A DNA stretch of 64,000 nt from Methylobacter psychrophilus. GTDB taxonomy: Bacteria > Pseudomonadota > Gammaproteobacteria > Methylococcales > Methylomonadaceae. Below, piece after piece: positions 37,171 to 47,700 of this stretch (positions are counted from its first letter, which is position 1; the number at the start of each line of letters is the position of its first letter). Location of the stretch: assembly GCF_025583945.1 (NCBI RefSeq), contig NZ_JAOEGU010000009.1:62001-126000 (forward strand), given 5' to 3'. Made by a program: the position numbers and the translations under genes. The notes beneath the pieces were generated by a model. That model made no database searches. It had not been told where the DNA came from and was given only the letters and a program-made list of their open reading frames with translations.

Positions 37171-37821
37171 TTAACCCATCATTTCCGATAAAACAGGGCG
37201 ACTGCCGTTGGGTTCCATCCAGCGAATATATTCAGCAAGGTATTTAGGGTCACCCAAAGCCGGAGCCATGCCCCATCGCTCCAAGGATTCAATACCAAAT
37301 TTAACGACTCCCAAATGCTGGCTATTGTCTTTATCAAGGCCCGGATCAGAGTTTTTATAGCCAAGATGTTCCCTAAGCAATTCAATATTGGCTTTGGAAC
37401 CGGTCAAGAATGTCCAACCCGATTTAATCTTGTGCAGTTCGGTAAAAGCTTTTAAAACCGCAGGCGTATCGTGTTCCGGCTGTAAAGAAATTGAATACAT
37501 AAAAATATCTTTACCCATCCGCGCACCAAATTCCTTATAAACCTGCTTCAGGTTGGCGATCATACCAGGACAAATACCGTCGCAATTAGTATAAGTAAAG
37601 TTAATCATGACGATTTTATTCTTGATTAAATCATCATAAAAATGCACGACCTTACCTTCATGCGTTACCACAGGAACGTTAGGGAAAGTTCTTTTACTAC
37701 GACTAACCTGATTACCAATAACCGGCGTAACAGAAATGGCAAAACTCTCTGGAATACAGGCTAAAGCAGCAACGCCCAGAGAAGCGCCGGTCAAATTTTT
37801 AATAAACTCTCTTTTGTTCAT
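37171..37821 (-). CDS. SCO-family copper chaperone/redox protein
   Basis: This 216-residue exported protein of the SCO1/SenC family has a thioredoxin-like fold with the CxxxC copper site C80-C84 (NCDGICP) and the third ligand H169. Family members carry copper to oxidase centres or act as thiol-disulfide reductases. The N-terminus (MNKREFIKNLTGASLGVAAL) is a signal sequence, possibly Tat-like though with KR rather than RR. It starts 35 bases after the Tat multicopper oxidase stop, so it probably helps load copper into that oxidase. Confidence 0.9.
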   Translation of the reverse strand: MNKREFIKNLTGASLGVAALACIPESFAISVTPVIGNQVSRSKRTFPNVPVVTHEGKVVHFYDDLIKNKIVMINFTYTNCDGICPGMIANLKQVYKEFGARMGKDIFMYSISLQPEHDTPAVLKAFTELHKIKSGWTFLTGSKANIELLREHLGYKNSDPGLDKDNSQHLGVVKFGIESLERWGMAPALGDPKYLAEYIRWMEPNGSRPVLSEMMG

Positions 37822-37856
37822 GGCTGGTTACTCTTTGAATGGTTGGTTTAGGGACA

Positions 37857-39830
37857 TTACTTGCCGGCATTAGGATCAGTCGGTGGCACAATCTTAAAGC
37901 GAATCATCATGGCGTGATCTTCGTGCACCACGTTATGGCAGTGCATGGGGTAATCGCCAATCCAATCACGAAACTGCATACGGAAAGTAATACTTGAAGT
38001 CCCTGCTGTACCCTGAGCTCCATCACCAATACGCACGACATCTTTTCTGGATAAATCATCGATAGCGGGTGCTTTACCATTACGGTTAATAACCTCAAAT
38101 TCTTCATGATGAATATGTACCGGATGCGACCAACCGCCAGGTGAAGTCAGTGTCCACTCTTCCTGAGAACCCTCTATTGGGTAAGCGCTGACAATAGTTG
38201 GATTAAAGAACTTTCCATTAACGTTCCAGGCACCATTACTGGTACCAAAATCAAATTTACGCTTTATTTTAATCGGATTTTTAGTACGATCAGGCATAGG
38301 TACCATAACCTGTGTTTGTAGCGTCGCTAACGAAGCGCTGTTATCAACCACAGTGGCACTTGAAACAATGAATTTAAGCAATTGAGTTTTGCTACTGGAG
38401 GCTAAAATCTTGCCGGTAGTCCCTTTGCCGTTGAGTTGTTCGAGACGATTTTCCAGATAAATAACCGTACCTGGCTTATAAGTACTAAAATCAATAATAA
38501 CGTCAGCACGCTCTGCAACGCCCAAACGTATACTGGATACGATTTGCGCCTTGGGCAACAAATTACCGCAATTGGCGATACGGGTAAATTTGGCAGCATT
38601 ACTTAACGACAATTCAATATAGCGTGAAGGTCCGGCATCCAGAAAACGGAACCGGTATTTACGCCGATCAACCGTTAAATAGGGTTTAATTTTAAAGTTA
38701 ACGGTTTGCTGATCGCCAAGGATTCCGTCAATGTTAAAGGTATCAAAAAACATCTGTCCTGTTTGGTCAAATACCTTGTCAGTAAATAACAAAGGTATGT
38801 CGTATTTACCACTAGGCAACCTTAAGCCGATCGTTTCATCATCGGTATCCAGGTTAATATCTTTACTAAATAACGTATAAAAAGAAGCCATGCCCTTATA
38901 AACATTTTGTGCGGTAAAATCCATCCGATGGTCATGAAACCACAGTGTGCTTTGGGTTTCCTGCCAATCACCAGGACACCACAAACCCTTTGGATTAGCT
39001 GTATCGGTACGGAAGGTACCAGTTTTGTGGGTACTGGCAAAACCGGCACGAATATTGGGATACCAATAATCCCACCATTTACCGGAATCGAAAAAGCGCA
39101 TGGGGCCGCCATCGGACTCTGGAGGGTTATGAGCATTATGAAGATGCGGTGAACACTGATTGATACCAAAACCTTGCGTGTCCCGGTCGCCTTTAGGTAA
39201 GCCGTTGTACATGCGCATTAAAACCGGCGAGCCATACTGTGCCTTTAAACGCAATACACCGGTAGCAAACTCGCCATTACTATCCGAATTCATGTCGACG
39301 TAAGTCCACACCTTGGAATTAAAGGCAGGATACTCAGCTAGGGAGTAAAAATTCCAGTCAATTTCTTTGGCCATCAACTCATATTTGGTACAAGCAGCCA
39401 ATCCGCCCAATTCATCCCAGCGTTGATGCTCATCTGCACGCGCTTCGATAAAATCCTCGTAATCGCCAATGGGGCCATTGCCGGGATTATAAAGATTCTG
39501 TTTTTCCAGACACTGTCCTTTATCAGCCTCAGGCCCTGTAAAATTACCTACAGAAACAGCTGTTTTCGGGATAGGCAGTGGCTCCGTCCAAGGCTTGTTA
39601 CAGGGTGGACTGATAATGCTCGTTGATGAACTGGCAGCTTGTGCCAAATTAGGCAAAAATACACCGCCGCCAATAGTAGTAAGCCCCCCCACACCGGCAG
39701 TCAAACCCATTTTAAACAATTCCCGTCGAGATATCCCGGCCGCCTGAATATCATTGACCTCTTTCATATAACGTTCAACAATCTTCTCTTGCTGGCTAAA
39801 ACTTGTCGCTTTTATAATTTTTTTAAACAT
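37857..39830 (-). CDS. Tat-exported multicopper oxidase (657 aa)
   Basis: This laccase-like oxidase couples one-electron oxidation of a substrate to reduction of oxygen to water. A Tat signal (SRRELFKMG at 34-42) allows export of a folded enzyme. All four copper motifs are present: HLHNAH (229-234), WFHDH (297-301), HPVHIH (569-574) and HCHNVVHEDHAM with C631, H636 and axial M641. An enhancer-type promoter candidate lies upstream and a SCO gene follows 35 bases downstream. Related enzymes include bilirubin oxidase/CotA and manganese oxidases; the substrate is not predictable here. Confidence 0.93.
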   Translation of the reverse strand: MFKKIIKATSFSQQEKIVERYMKEVNDIQAAGISRRELFKMGLTAGVGGLTTIGGGVFLPNLAQAASSSTSIISPPCNKPWTEPLPIPKTAVSVGNFTGPEADKGQCLEKQNLYNPGNGPIGDYEDFIEARADEHQRWDELGGLAACTKYELMAKEIDWNFYSLAEYPAFNSKVWTYVDMNSDSNGEFATGVLRLKAQYGSPVLMRMYNGLPKGDRDTQGFGINQCSPHLHNAHNPPESDGGPMRFFDSGKWWDYWYPNIRAGFASTHKTGTFRTDTANPKGLWCPGDWQETQSTLWFHDHRMDFTAQNVYKGMASFYTLFSKDINLDTDDETIGLRLPSGKYDIPLLFTDKVFDQTGQMFFDTFNIDGILGDQQTVNFKIKPYLTVDRRKYRFRFLDAGPSRYIELSLSNAAKFTRIANCGNLLPKAQIVSSIRLGVAERADVIIDFSTYKPGTVIYLENRLEQLNGKGTTGKILASSSKTQLLKFIVSSATVVDNSASLATLQTQVMVPMPDRTKNPIKIKRKFDFGTSNGAWNVNGKFFNPTIVSAYPIEGSQEEWTLTSPGGWSHPVHIHHEEFEVINRNGKAPAIDDLSRKDVVRIGDGAQGTAGTSSITFRMQFRDWIGDYPMHCHNVVHEDHAMMIRFKIVPPTDPNAGK

Positions 39831-39860
39831 GATGTCTTCCCCCCTAAATTTTATTTGGTC

Positions 39861-39882
39861 TATTGCACTACATCTACCTATA
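39861..39882 (-). promoter_or_regulatory. Possible sigma-54 promoter of the 657-aa oxidase gene
   Basis: On the minus strand AGG-TAGATGTAGT-GC has GG and GC exactly ten bases apart, as at -24/-12, about 35 bases before the ATG. The match to TGGCAC-N5-TTGCA is weak beyond the GG/GC core, so this is tentative. Confidence 0.35.
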
Positions 39883-40137
39883 CGGTTTTAATACGTTACA
39901 GCTTGGGTTAGCGATTACGCAGAGGTAACCTGAGTGCCATTTTTTAAAATAATTTTCTATTACTCTGAACCTTTGCTTGTTACTTCAGAATTAATCATTA
40001 ACAAGCCAAAAAGGTGTTAGCAATTAATCAGGCATATCCAATACCAAGCAATAGCTATGCCAACAACTATAAGTTAATAATTACTATTGATTATTTATTT
40101 TTTATCGGACAAATAATAGCTTCATTGATGGCAGCAC

Positions 40138-40155
40138 TGTAATATTTATGATACA
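40138..40155. promoter_or_regulatory. Operator-like palindrome, site 1 (one mismatch)
   Basis: TGTAATATTTATGATACA has the 18-base geometry TGTAA-N8-TTACA with one change. It is 54 bases from site 2 and about 310 bases upstream of the 657-aa oxidase gene. It is a proposed enhancer site for the regulator at 52816-54213. Confidence 0.45.
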
Positions 40156-40191
40156 AAAGCAGTCGGACTTAAGAATTACGCCAAATATAAC

Positions 40192-40209
40192 TGTAATATT
40201 TTTATTACA
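40192..40209. promoter_or_regulatory. Operator-like palindrome, site 2 (perfect)
   Basis: TGTAATATTTTTATTACA is a perfect 18-base palindrome (7-4-7). The same form, TGTAAYA-N4-TRTTACA, occurs at 52187-52204. It lies in the long gap upstream of the 657-aa oxidase gene and is a plausible enhancer-binding-protein site. Confidence 0.55.
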
Positions 40210-40570
40210 TAAAGATTGGGAATCTAACAGCCGGGCTTTGGGCAATCTCATTACGTTACTGGATAATTTTGCTAACGTACCGGAAATATAAATAATGCGG
40301 GTATTTAAATCCGAAGCTTTGCGGGATTATTGAATCATTAGCGAGGTATAAAAAGTCATCACAAAGTCTCTTAAATCCCCCATGGCGAGACTGAAAAGAC
40401 TGGATTGGATATTATTTTGAACTGTTACAAAATTGATACACTAAGCAATCCCGGTTGGGTTGGTACTTTTCCAGTACCAATATTATCCATGCTCATTGCA
40501 AAACCATGTTGCAAATCATGGATGCATGAGCTGAGCGTCATGCACCCTACCAGCAATGTAGTTATTTACC

Positions 40571-40644
40571 TCCCCTTTGAAAAAGGGGATTGAGAGGAAT
40601 TTATCTAATAAAATCTCCCCTAACCCCTCTTTTTCAAAGAGGGG
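40571..40644. repeat. Paired intergenic hairpins (CCCCTTT type)
   Basis: Two hairpins, TCCCCTTT-gaa-AAAGGGGA (40571-40589) and CCCCTCTTT-n3-AAAGAGGGG (40624-40644), stand 34 bases apart. They share the palindrome style of 6336-6360. They are probably genome-wide palindromic repeats and could also weaken read-through from the SCO-cytochrome gene on the minus strand. Confidence 0.6.
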
Positions 40645-40659
40645 GACTGAATAAATACC

Positions 40660-40811
40660 CAGCAATGAGGAAAAATCCCGCTGGGGATGAAGCCAAAGAT
40701 CAGCAAGGGGTTTGCATCCGCGCCCAATAAAACAACTTCGCTATGCTTATTGCCGGACGCTCCATTGGGCTAAAGGCCGAGATTTAAACCAGTAAGGAAA
40801 ATTGATTAATT
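40660..40811 (+). repeat. Island repeat R, copy 1
   Basis: It shares gggatgaagccaa, cgc-caataaa-caac, ctccattnggct-aaagg and the end ttgat-aatt with 51630-51789 over about 150 bases, by eye at roughly 70 percent similarity, and partly with 36874-36954. It ends five bases before the SCO-cytochrome stop. There is no ORF inside. Confidence 0.7.
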
Positions 40812-40816
40812 ACGGA

Positions 40817-41764
40817 TTAGTTTTTAACCTTTAAGCTACCCGCTTCCATGTAAGCAATCAGCGCTTCCACATCGCCATCACTCAGCCTTAAATTAGGCAT
40901 CACTATTTTTTCGTAACGGTTATACAAATCCACTGCAATTGGATCTTTATCAGCCAGTAATTTATCAGGAGTTTTAATCCAACGTGTCAACCAAGCCCTA
41001 TCACGCATTTCCGTAACTCCCTGTAAGCCGGGACCCAAGCCATCTTCTTTGCCTGTGCTGTGACAAGCTTCGCACTTGGAACGGAACAGCGCCTCACCGG
41101 TAGATTTAGCCGGAGCTCGAACTGCCTCGAGGTTATCCGTCGAAGTAACGACAGATTTGGCTTGTAACCGTGTTCCCAGTACACGTACCAAAGCTTTGGT
41201 TTCTTCAAAGGGTGAACGCTTGATCCACTGCCCTGCATGTTCATTGCCCATCAAAATACTGATTCCATGTTCACTAAGCTCTTTTTCAGCTTGACCATCG
41301 CTACGATACATGCCCAGCTTTTGGCGCAACAAAGTGACATCTTCCGGACGACCCGTCAAAAATGTCCAACCCGGCCCTACTTTAAATCTTGCTGCATAAT
41401 CTTTTAATTCGTTAGGGTTATCCCGATCACCATCAATACTGATTGAATAAAACACCACGTCTTTCCCCATACGATCACCCAGCGCCTGTTGAACCTTTCG
41501 CAGCGCGGCGGTTTCCAGCGGGCAACTGTCGGTGCAGCGTGTGTAGATAAAATTAATCGCAAACACTTTGTCCTTGATCAGATCGTCATAAAAACGAACT
41601 TTTTTACCGTCTTGGGTCACTAATTCCACATTCGGAAAATAGTTGGCTCCCCAGGCAGAGCCTGGTGGAGCAGCCCATGCCAGGCTGCCCCCCAAGTTTA
41701 CCGCGAGACCGGTCAGTAAGATTAAGAAGGCTCTAACGCCTGTTCTTGCGATCTTCGCACTCAT
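40817..41764 (-). CDS. SCO - cytochrome c fusion protein
   Basis: From the ATG at 41764 (AAGGAG upstream) the product has 315 residues with a signal peptide (FLILLTGLAVNLGGSLAWA). Residues about 38-195 are a SCO/thioredoxin-like domain with copper ligands C77, C81 and H166. Residues about 220-312 are a class-I cytochrome c domain with CEACH (C231, C234, H235) and likely axial M289 (VMPNLRL). Fusion of a copper chaperone with a haem domain suggests electron transfer during copper-centre assembly or use. It starts 26 bases after the 925-aa oxidase stop and is surely cotranscribed. Confidence 0.92.
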   Translation of the reverse strand: MSAKIARTGVRAFLILLTGLAVNLGGSLAWAAPPGSAWGANYFPNVELVTQDGKKVRFYDDLIKDKVFAINFIYTRCTDSCPLETAALRKVQQALGDRMGKDVVFYSISIDGDRDNPNELKDYAARFKVGPGWTFLTGRPEDVTLLRQKLGMYRSDGQAEKELSEHGISILMGNEHAGQWIKRSPFEETKALVRVLGTRLQAKSVVTSTDNLEAVRAPAKSTGEALFRSKCEACHSTGKEDGLGPGLQGVTEMRDRAWLTRWIKTPDKLLADKDPIAVDLYNRYEKIVMPNLRLSDGDVEALIAYMEAGSLKVKN

Positions 41765-41790
41765 CAATATAACTCCTTAAGCCAAACAAC

Positions 41791-44568
41791 CTACGGGTTA
41801 GGTACGGAAGTAACAGAAACATCCGCTGCACGTTGACCAAAGGTGGTCGGTATGACTAACTGTTTAGCCTGCGTGGTGGTAGTGCTGCCTGTATCAGCCG
41901 TTGGCAGTTTATAGGTTTGCCCATAGCCGGGCGCATCATATTCCACCCCCCCCCACTCCGGATAAGGTGTGCGCACCCATTTGGCGTGATCGGCATTTTC
42001 TACATCCCAACGCAATAACATGGCATGGTCTTCGTGCTGGGTATTATGGCAATGTTGCACATAGGTACCCGTAAAATCACGGATACGAATGGCTACATCA
42101 ATATCGCCAGAGGAATTAATTTCAGGCCCGAGACGATACATATCCTTACGACCCAGACGCTCCCAAGGCGGCGGTGTTAAACCGTCACGTTTAATGATTT
42201 GACCTTCCTCGAAATGGATGTGGGCAGGATGTGACCAACCACCGGCGTTATTAACCAAATGCCAGATCTCCACCGAATTTTTGGTTGGCGCTGCTGAAAT
42301 TCGATCTATATCCGCGGTCAAACCTTCACCGCCATCAGTGGCAATGGTCCACGGCACACCATCAGTAATCGTATCCGGTTTTTTACCATAAATAAAGGTG
42401 CGATGTTTGGCAGAAGCCAGTTCAGCCTTTGTAAAGGTTGGTAACGGCAACAGCACTTTACCGGGTACGGTTTTCTTGGTCTTGGTATCGACCACCATTT
42501 CCGTGTACTCGGCAGGATTTAAACTGTTGTCAACCTGTCCGGCAGGCATCGGACGCAAACGGAACTCCATGAACTTGCCAATAGCCAAATCAGTGTCGTT
42601 ATAGGTGTTTTTCGCACCGTTAAAAGCATTAAAAGCGGCTGCCACGGTAACTGGTTTGACCTTTGGCCCCGCTCCGGTTGTGTGTTCCATCAAGTTAACC
42701 AAATACACTTTACGGACACCTTTGGCATACAGTGGCGCAAAATCGACCACAATGTCATAGCGCTCGGCAATTGATTGTGTGGGCAAGCCCTGCCCCGCTA
42801 CCGCGTTGGGATAAGCTACCGCGTGCTGCATGATATTACCGTCATTGGCAATCTGGTGGAACGGAACCTGAACGCCGTTTTGATCGACCACAGCAATCTT
42901 CATATAGCGCGACACACTGCCGTTAAGCATGCGAAAACGATATTTACGGGCACGCACGTCCATATAAGGTTTGTAGACCCAGTTTACCGTCATGACGTCG
43001 CCCAAGAATCCATCAGTAATCAAGGGGTTAAAGTAAAGCTGACCAAACAGATCAAACGCCTTGTCAGCCAATACCAAATTGACGTCATAATCGCGGTTAC
43101 CCCAACTTTTCGCCGTGCCGCTCGGTAGACGTAGGTTAACGCCGTCATTAATTTCTTCGTTGCCGCGATCAATCGCACTGTAATAGTTCATCATCGCCGC
43201 ATTGCCTTTGTAGACATTTTGCGCAGTGAAATCAAGCATGTGGTCGTGAAACCAATGGGTACTCATGGTTTCACGATAATCACCAGGCACTTGAATAGTC
43301 CCGGTTGCCGGACAAGTCACTTTGTCTATCACCTCTCCCGGCGTACAAGGCATTGCCGCGCGTTTATCGGTTGCTGCCGTGTTAATGGTATCGTGACCGG
43401 CCAACACCATCGGCCAACGATAGTCGTAAAACTGCCCCGGATAGAAGTAAGCGCCAGCAAAACCGTCACTTTCAGCAGGATTGTGACCGTTATGCTCATG
43501 AGTACTGATGGTATGGGTACCGAAACCATTATTGGTCGCTTGGTCAATCGGCAACGCATTATGGTGACGGAACAAAATGGTTTCACCGTAACGAGCCATC
43601 AACAATTTAGGCGGTATAGTGCCATCAAAAGTCCATACCGAGTTTTTATCCTGAACAGGCATTAAAGGATGAACCTGGACATCAATGCCCTTGGTTGTGC
43701 CTTCGAATTGTGGAAGATAGCCTGTTGCGCTGACTTCAGCGGTGGCAAATTTATCCCCTGCCAGCGTGCTGGCCAGTGGACCGCCTAGTAAATAAGGCGA
43801 AGTCACCGTATTATAATTAAGACCACCCGGACCAAACTCACTCCATTTGCCAACGGTCTGACTATAGCCATGTAACTGGAGCTTGTCGCGTGCCCCACGG
43901 CTGGTACGAGCACCGGCTTGAACGGATTGAAAAAACTTTACCGGTTGAAACTCATTCCATCGCTGATGTTTAAAATCATCTTCACCCGGACGACCATCCA
44001 TGGGCATGGATAATAAAGCGGCAGTATTTGGATCACAATTTTTAATATCATCTGACCAAGGATTGGCGTAGATAAATTTACCGTCAGCATCTTTTTCGGT
44101 ATGGGCAAATTCACCCGGCAATGGATACAATTCTTTATTTTTAATAATCGAATCAAGGCCGGAGTTATCGACATTACCGGTACAGTCTACATTACCAGCC
44201 GAATTGAGGGGTCGTGGCAGTGTTGTCTTACTAAGATCTTCTTTAGGAAGACCATTGGAGTCTTTATAATCTTGCAAACCAAACTCCTCGAACAGCACTA
44301 CGCGAGCACTGAAGGGTTTGGCACCGGATAACGGGCTGGGTTGATTGAGTCCGGAGGGAACCGTCAATACCCCTAAGGCTTCCGCAGGACTAATTGACAG
44401 TAAACTACCCGCCAATAAAATGATAGCCACACCTAAATTTGAAACAGAATTCCTGTCGATAATAACAAAAAGACTGTTAACTACTAAGGGATTTTGAGCT
44501 TTATAAGCTAACTCCCCGAGTCGTTTTTCAGCAATTTTATTGCTGCTAAAATTTATTATTTTATTCAT
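41791..44568 (-). CDS. Large exported multicopper oxidase (925 aa)
   Basis: All copper motifs are intact: HEHNGH (357-362), WFHDH (439-443), HPAHIH (780-785) and HCHNTQHEDHAM with C840, H845 and axial M850. The chain is about 270 residues longer than the 657-aa oxidase, mainly in the N-terminal third, and the two share segments such as DFTAQNVYKG. A hydrophobic segment at about 47-64 (LGVAIILLAGSLLSISPAEA) works as an unusually late signal peptide or anchor; no twin arginine is seen. A GAGG ribosome site precedes the ATG. A SCO-cytochrome fusion follows. The substrate is unknown. Confidence 0.92.
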   Translation of the reverse strand: MNKIINFSSNKIAEKRLGELAYKAQNPLVVNSLFVIIDRNSVSNLGVAIILLAGSLLSISPAEALGVLTVPSGLNQPSPLSGAKPFSARVVLFEEFGLQDYKDSNGLPKEDLSKTTLPRPLNSAGNVDCTGNVDNSGLDSIIKNKELYPLPGEFAHTEKDADGKFIYANPWSDDIKNCDPNTAALLSMPMDGRPGEDDFKHQRWNEFQPVKFFQSVQAGARTSRGARDKLQLHGYSQTVGKWSEFGPGGLNYNTVTSPYLLGGPLASTLAGDKFATAEVSATGYLPQFEGTTKGIDVQVHPLMPVQDKNSVWTFDGTIPPKLLMARYGETILFRHHNALPIDQATNNGFGTHTISTHEHNGHNPAESDGFAGAYFYPGQFYDYRWPMVLAGHDTINTAATDKRAAMPCTPGEVIDKVTCPATGTIQVPGDYRETMSTHWFHDHMLDFTAQNVYKGNAAMMNYYSAIDRGNEEINDGVNLRLPSGTAKSWGNRDYDVNLVLADKAFDLFGQLYFNPLITDGFLGDVMTVNWVYKPYMDVRARKYRFRMLNGSVSRYMKIAVVDQNGVQVPFHQIANDGNIMQHAVAYPNAVAGQGLPTQSIAERYDIVVDFAPLYAKGVRKVYLVNLMEHTTGAGPKVKPVTVAAAFNAFNGAKNTYNDTDLAIGKFMEFRLRPMPAGQVDNSLNPAEYTEMVVDTKTKKTVPGKVLLPLPTFTKAELASAKHRTFIYGKKPDTITDGVPWTIATDGGEGLTADIDRISAAPTKNSVEIWHLVNNAGGWSHPAHIHFEEGQIIKRDGLTPPPWERLGRKDMYRLGPEINSSGDIDVAIRIRDFTGTYVQHCHNTQHEDHAMLLRWDVENADHAKWVRTPYPEWGGVEYDAPGYGQTYKLPTADTGSTTTTQAKQLVIPTTFGQRAADVSVTSVPNP

Positions 44569-44651
44569 AGTAAATTCCTCTCATAAAAGCTTTATAAACG
44601 CCCCAAGGCGGTAAAACCATTCTTAATGTACTTCAACTTTAATTAAGGTAA

Positions 44652-44684
44652 CGCTGAACAACCCCAGAATGGATGTGTTCAGCG
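44652..44684. repeat. Intergenic hairpin before the 925-aa oxidase gene
   Basis: CGCTGAACA-n15-TGTTCAGCG is a perfect 9-bp stem, 84 bases upstream of the oxidase ATG and 100 bases after the HAF-protein stop. It lacks a T-run on the minus strand, so it may be a weak terminator, a processing site or a regulatory hairpin. Confidence 0.45.
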
Positions 44685-44783
44685 CACGTAAATTTAAAAC
44701 CGGTTATATTTTTTATTACCTATTTTGCCCAACAAGATCCTTTTATAAACAGACCCTTACAACACTTACGATAGTGTTTTTTA

Positions 44784-47700
44784 TTACCTTACAATCACTC
44801 TGATATTTTCTAAAATATTACCTGTAGCCGTTGATCGTAGACTGATTGGTGTTGTAGTACAGGCTTTACCCGATTTTTGAAATGACCGCCAAATACCATT
44901 AATTACAGGAACAGTAGCACTCAAAGTATTACTGGCCAGATTAAGTGGAACAGTAGCCGTCGAATACAACTGTATTTGATTATTGGTAGAGTTACTGCTG
45001 AAGCCTTCTACCGACCAATCACCAGCTATCGCACTCACCCTTCTGCATTCAGCCTTGGTAACCGAAACAGAAGCTCTGGTTGCAGGCAATGTCTGATTGG
45101 CGACAGTCACAGTAAAACTGGCGCTACTGCTATTACCGGCAAGGTCGCTAACTAAACAATTAACGGGGGTGGTTCCAATAGCGAAAGTAGCTCCGGAAGC
45201 GGGAGCACAACCAACACTGGCAGGACTGACACCGGAGAAGGTATCAGTGGCAATTGGTGCAGTGTAAGTCACCACTGCGCCGGTTGCACCGGTAGCCGTT
45301 TTTGTGATCGCCGCAGGAACACCAATAAAGGTAGGCAGTGTAGTGTCTACTTTTATACCAGGTGTAGTCACTAAGGCTGCCATACCACCAGCACTGGTTG
45401 CCGAACAGGAAAATATTTGACCTGCAGACGTGGTATTACCTACCAAAGGTACATCGGTACAACCCAGCTTGGATGAAATAACCGACTGCGTATCAGTCAC
45501 AGACCAAGCAATAGCGGGTGCCGTTTTATACCATCCGGACGCACCAGGCGCGGCCGGTGTAACCTGATAACTGACTAATGGCGGAGTCTGATCAGCGGCA
45601 ACATTAACTATAAAGTTGGCGCTACTAGCATTGCCGGCAAGGTCGCTAACCGAACAGTTAACGGGAGTGGACCCGATAGCGAAAGTAGCACCCGAAGCCG
45701 GTGCACAACTGACACCTGCAGGACTGACTCCGGACAAGGTATCAGTAGCAGTCGGTGCGGTGTAAGTTACCACTGCGCCGGTTAAACCGGTTGCAGCTTT
45801 CGTAATCGCTACCGGAACACCGACAAAAGTTGGCAAAGTAGCGTCTACATTAATAACAGGCGTTATGATGGGGCCGTTAGTACCACCGGCACTGGTTGCC
45901 GTACAAGAAAGTGCCTGACCATTAACAGGCACCAAGCTACAACCCACTTTAGATGAAATAGCCGACTCCGCATCAGTCACAGACCAGGCAACACCCGGTG
46001 CCGTTTTATACCATCCGGATGCAGGTGCGATAGGTGAAATCTGGTAACTAATCAGGGGCGCTGTCTGATCGGCAACAATCACAGTAAAGCTGGCGCTGCT
46101 GCTATTGCCGGCAAGGTCGCTAACCGAACAGTTAACGGGAGTGGACCCGATAGCGAAAGTCGCTCCGGAAGTCGGTGCACAACTGACACCTGCAGGACTG
46201 ACACCGGACAAGGTATCAGTAGCAGTCGGTGCGGTGTAAGTTACCACTGCGCCGGTTAAACCGGTTGCAGCTTTCGTAATCGCTACCGGAACACCGACAA
46301 AAGTTGGCAAAGTAGCGTCTACATTAATAACAGGCGTTATGATGGGGCCGTTAGTACCACCGGCACTGGTTGCCGTACAAGAAAGTGCCTGACCATTAAC
46401 AGGCACCAAGCTACAACCCACTTTAGATGAAATAGCCGACTCCGCATCAGTCACAGACCAGGCAACACCCGGTGCCGTTTTATACCATCCGGATGCAGGT
46501 GCGATAGGTGAAATCTGGTAACTAATCAGGGGCGCTGTCTGATCGGCAACAATCACAGTAAAGCTGGCGCTGCTGCTATTGCCGGCAAGGTCGCTAACTG
46601 AACAATTAACGGGAGTCGACCCGACAGCGAAAGTAGCTCCGGAAACCGGAGCACAACTAACACCGGTAGGACTGACACCGGAAAAGGTATCTACGGCAGT
46701 CGGTGCCGTGTAAGTTACCACTGCACCGGTCAAACCCGTTGCCGCTTTTGTGATTGCAACCGGAACACCTGCAAATACCGGCGGCAGGGCATCCACTTTC
46801 AGTGAGGGGGTGTTTATAGCAAGTGCTGTGCCGCCGGTACTGGTCGCTGCACAAGAAAATACTTGGCCTGCAGCAGTTGTATTACTAACCAATGGTGCAT
46901 TAGTACAGCCAATCTTGGACGAAATGGCTGATTCTAAATCCGTCACAGACCAGGTTAAGCTCGGTGCAGTCTGATACCATCCGGATAGACCAGGTACTGA
47001 CGGTGTAATCAAAAAACTGATTTTAGGTGGCGTCGCATCTGTAATCTGACTCTTGAGCAAAAATGCATGACGCTCACCATTAACCATACCCACACCGGTA
47101 ATATATCTGCTGTCTTCACTAATGGCTTGCGCCTCCATTAGTGTCCATCCGCTGGCAGGGTCAATCAAGGTATTGAGATCCTGAAGGCCCAAGCCACTTT
47201 GCCATAGAAAAGCTTTCTGAACGGCATTATTGGCAGTAGTAGAAACACCAACCACATCGCTATTACTGCTAATACCATGCGCTTCACTAAAAGTACCACC
47301 TAAGGTGCCCAAATCTTTCATCTGTGGAAACTGATTAGGTTGCCACAAAAAAGCATGTTGGGCAGCATCCAATACGGTTGTCGCGCTACCCGCTACCTCG
47401 CCGAGTGCATTAATGCCATAAGCTGCACTATGGCTACCACCTAAAGTACCTAAGTCTTTTTTGATGCCGCTGGACCACAAGACAGCATGAGTCGCTTTGT
47501 TACCGGTTAACGATGAAAAACCGGCTACCTCGCCGGTCGCGTTAATAACGCTGCCGGAGCTGTTACCGGTGCCATCAAGAGTGCCCAAATCCGTTATTAC
47601 TCCGGTATTCTGCCAAATAACTGCATGCTCGGTTCCAACAGAAGTAGACGAAAAGCCCGTAGCCTGCCCCCTGTCATTAATCGAAAAGGCCCGGCTATTC

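Noticed and set aside
43219-43665. 148-codon plus-strand frame inside the 925-aa oxidase gene
   Set aside because: Fully antisense to a gene with intact copper motifs; its histidine-rich look is a shadow of the oxidase codons.
44600-44625. Sigma-54 promoter before the 925-aa oxidase gene
   Set aside because: GG and GC spacing can be found on the minus strand (near 44609-44625) but the surrounding bases do not match the consensus.
45600-46700. CRISPR-like or phage-tail repeat array
   Set aside because: The repeats are 474 bases, in frame, and encode HYR protein domains; there are no short spacers.
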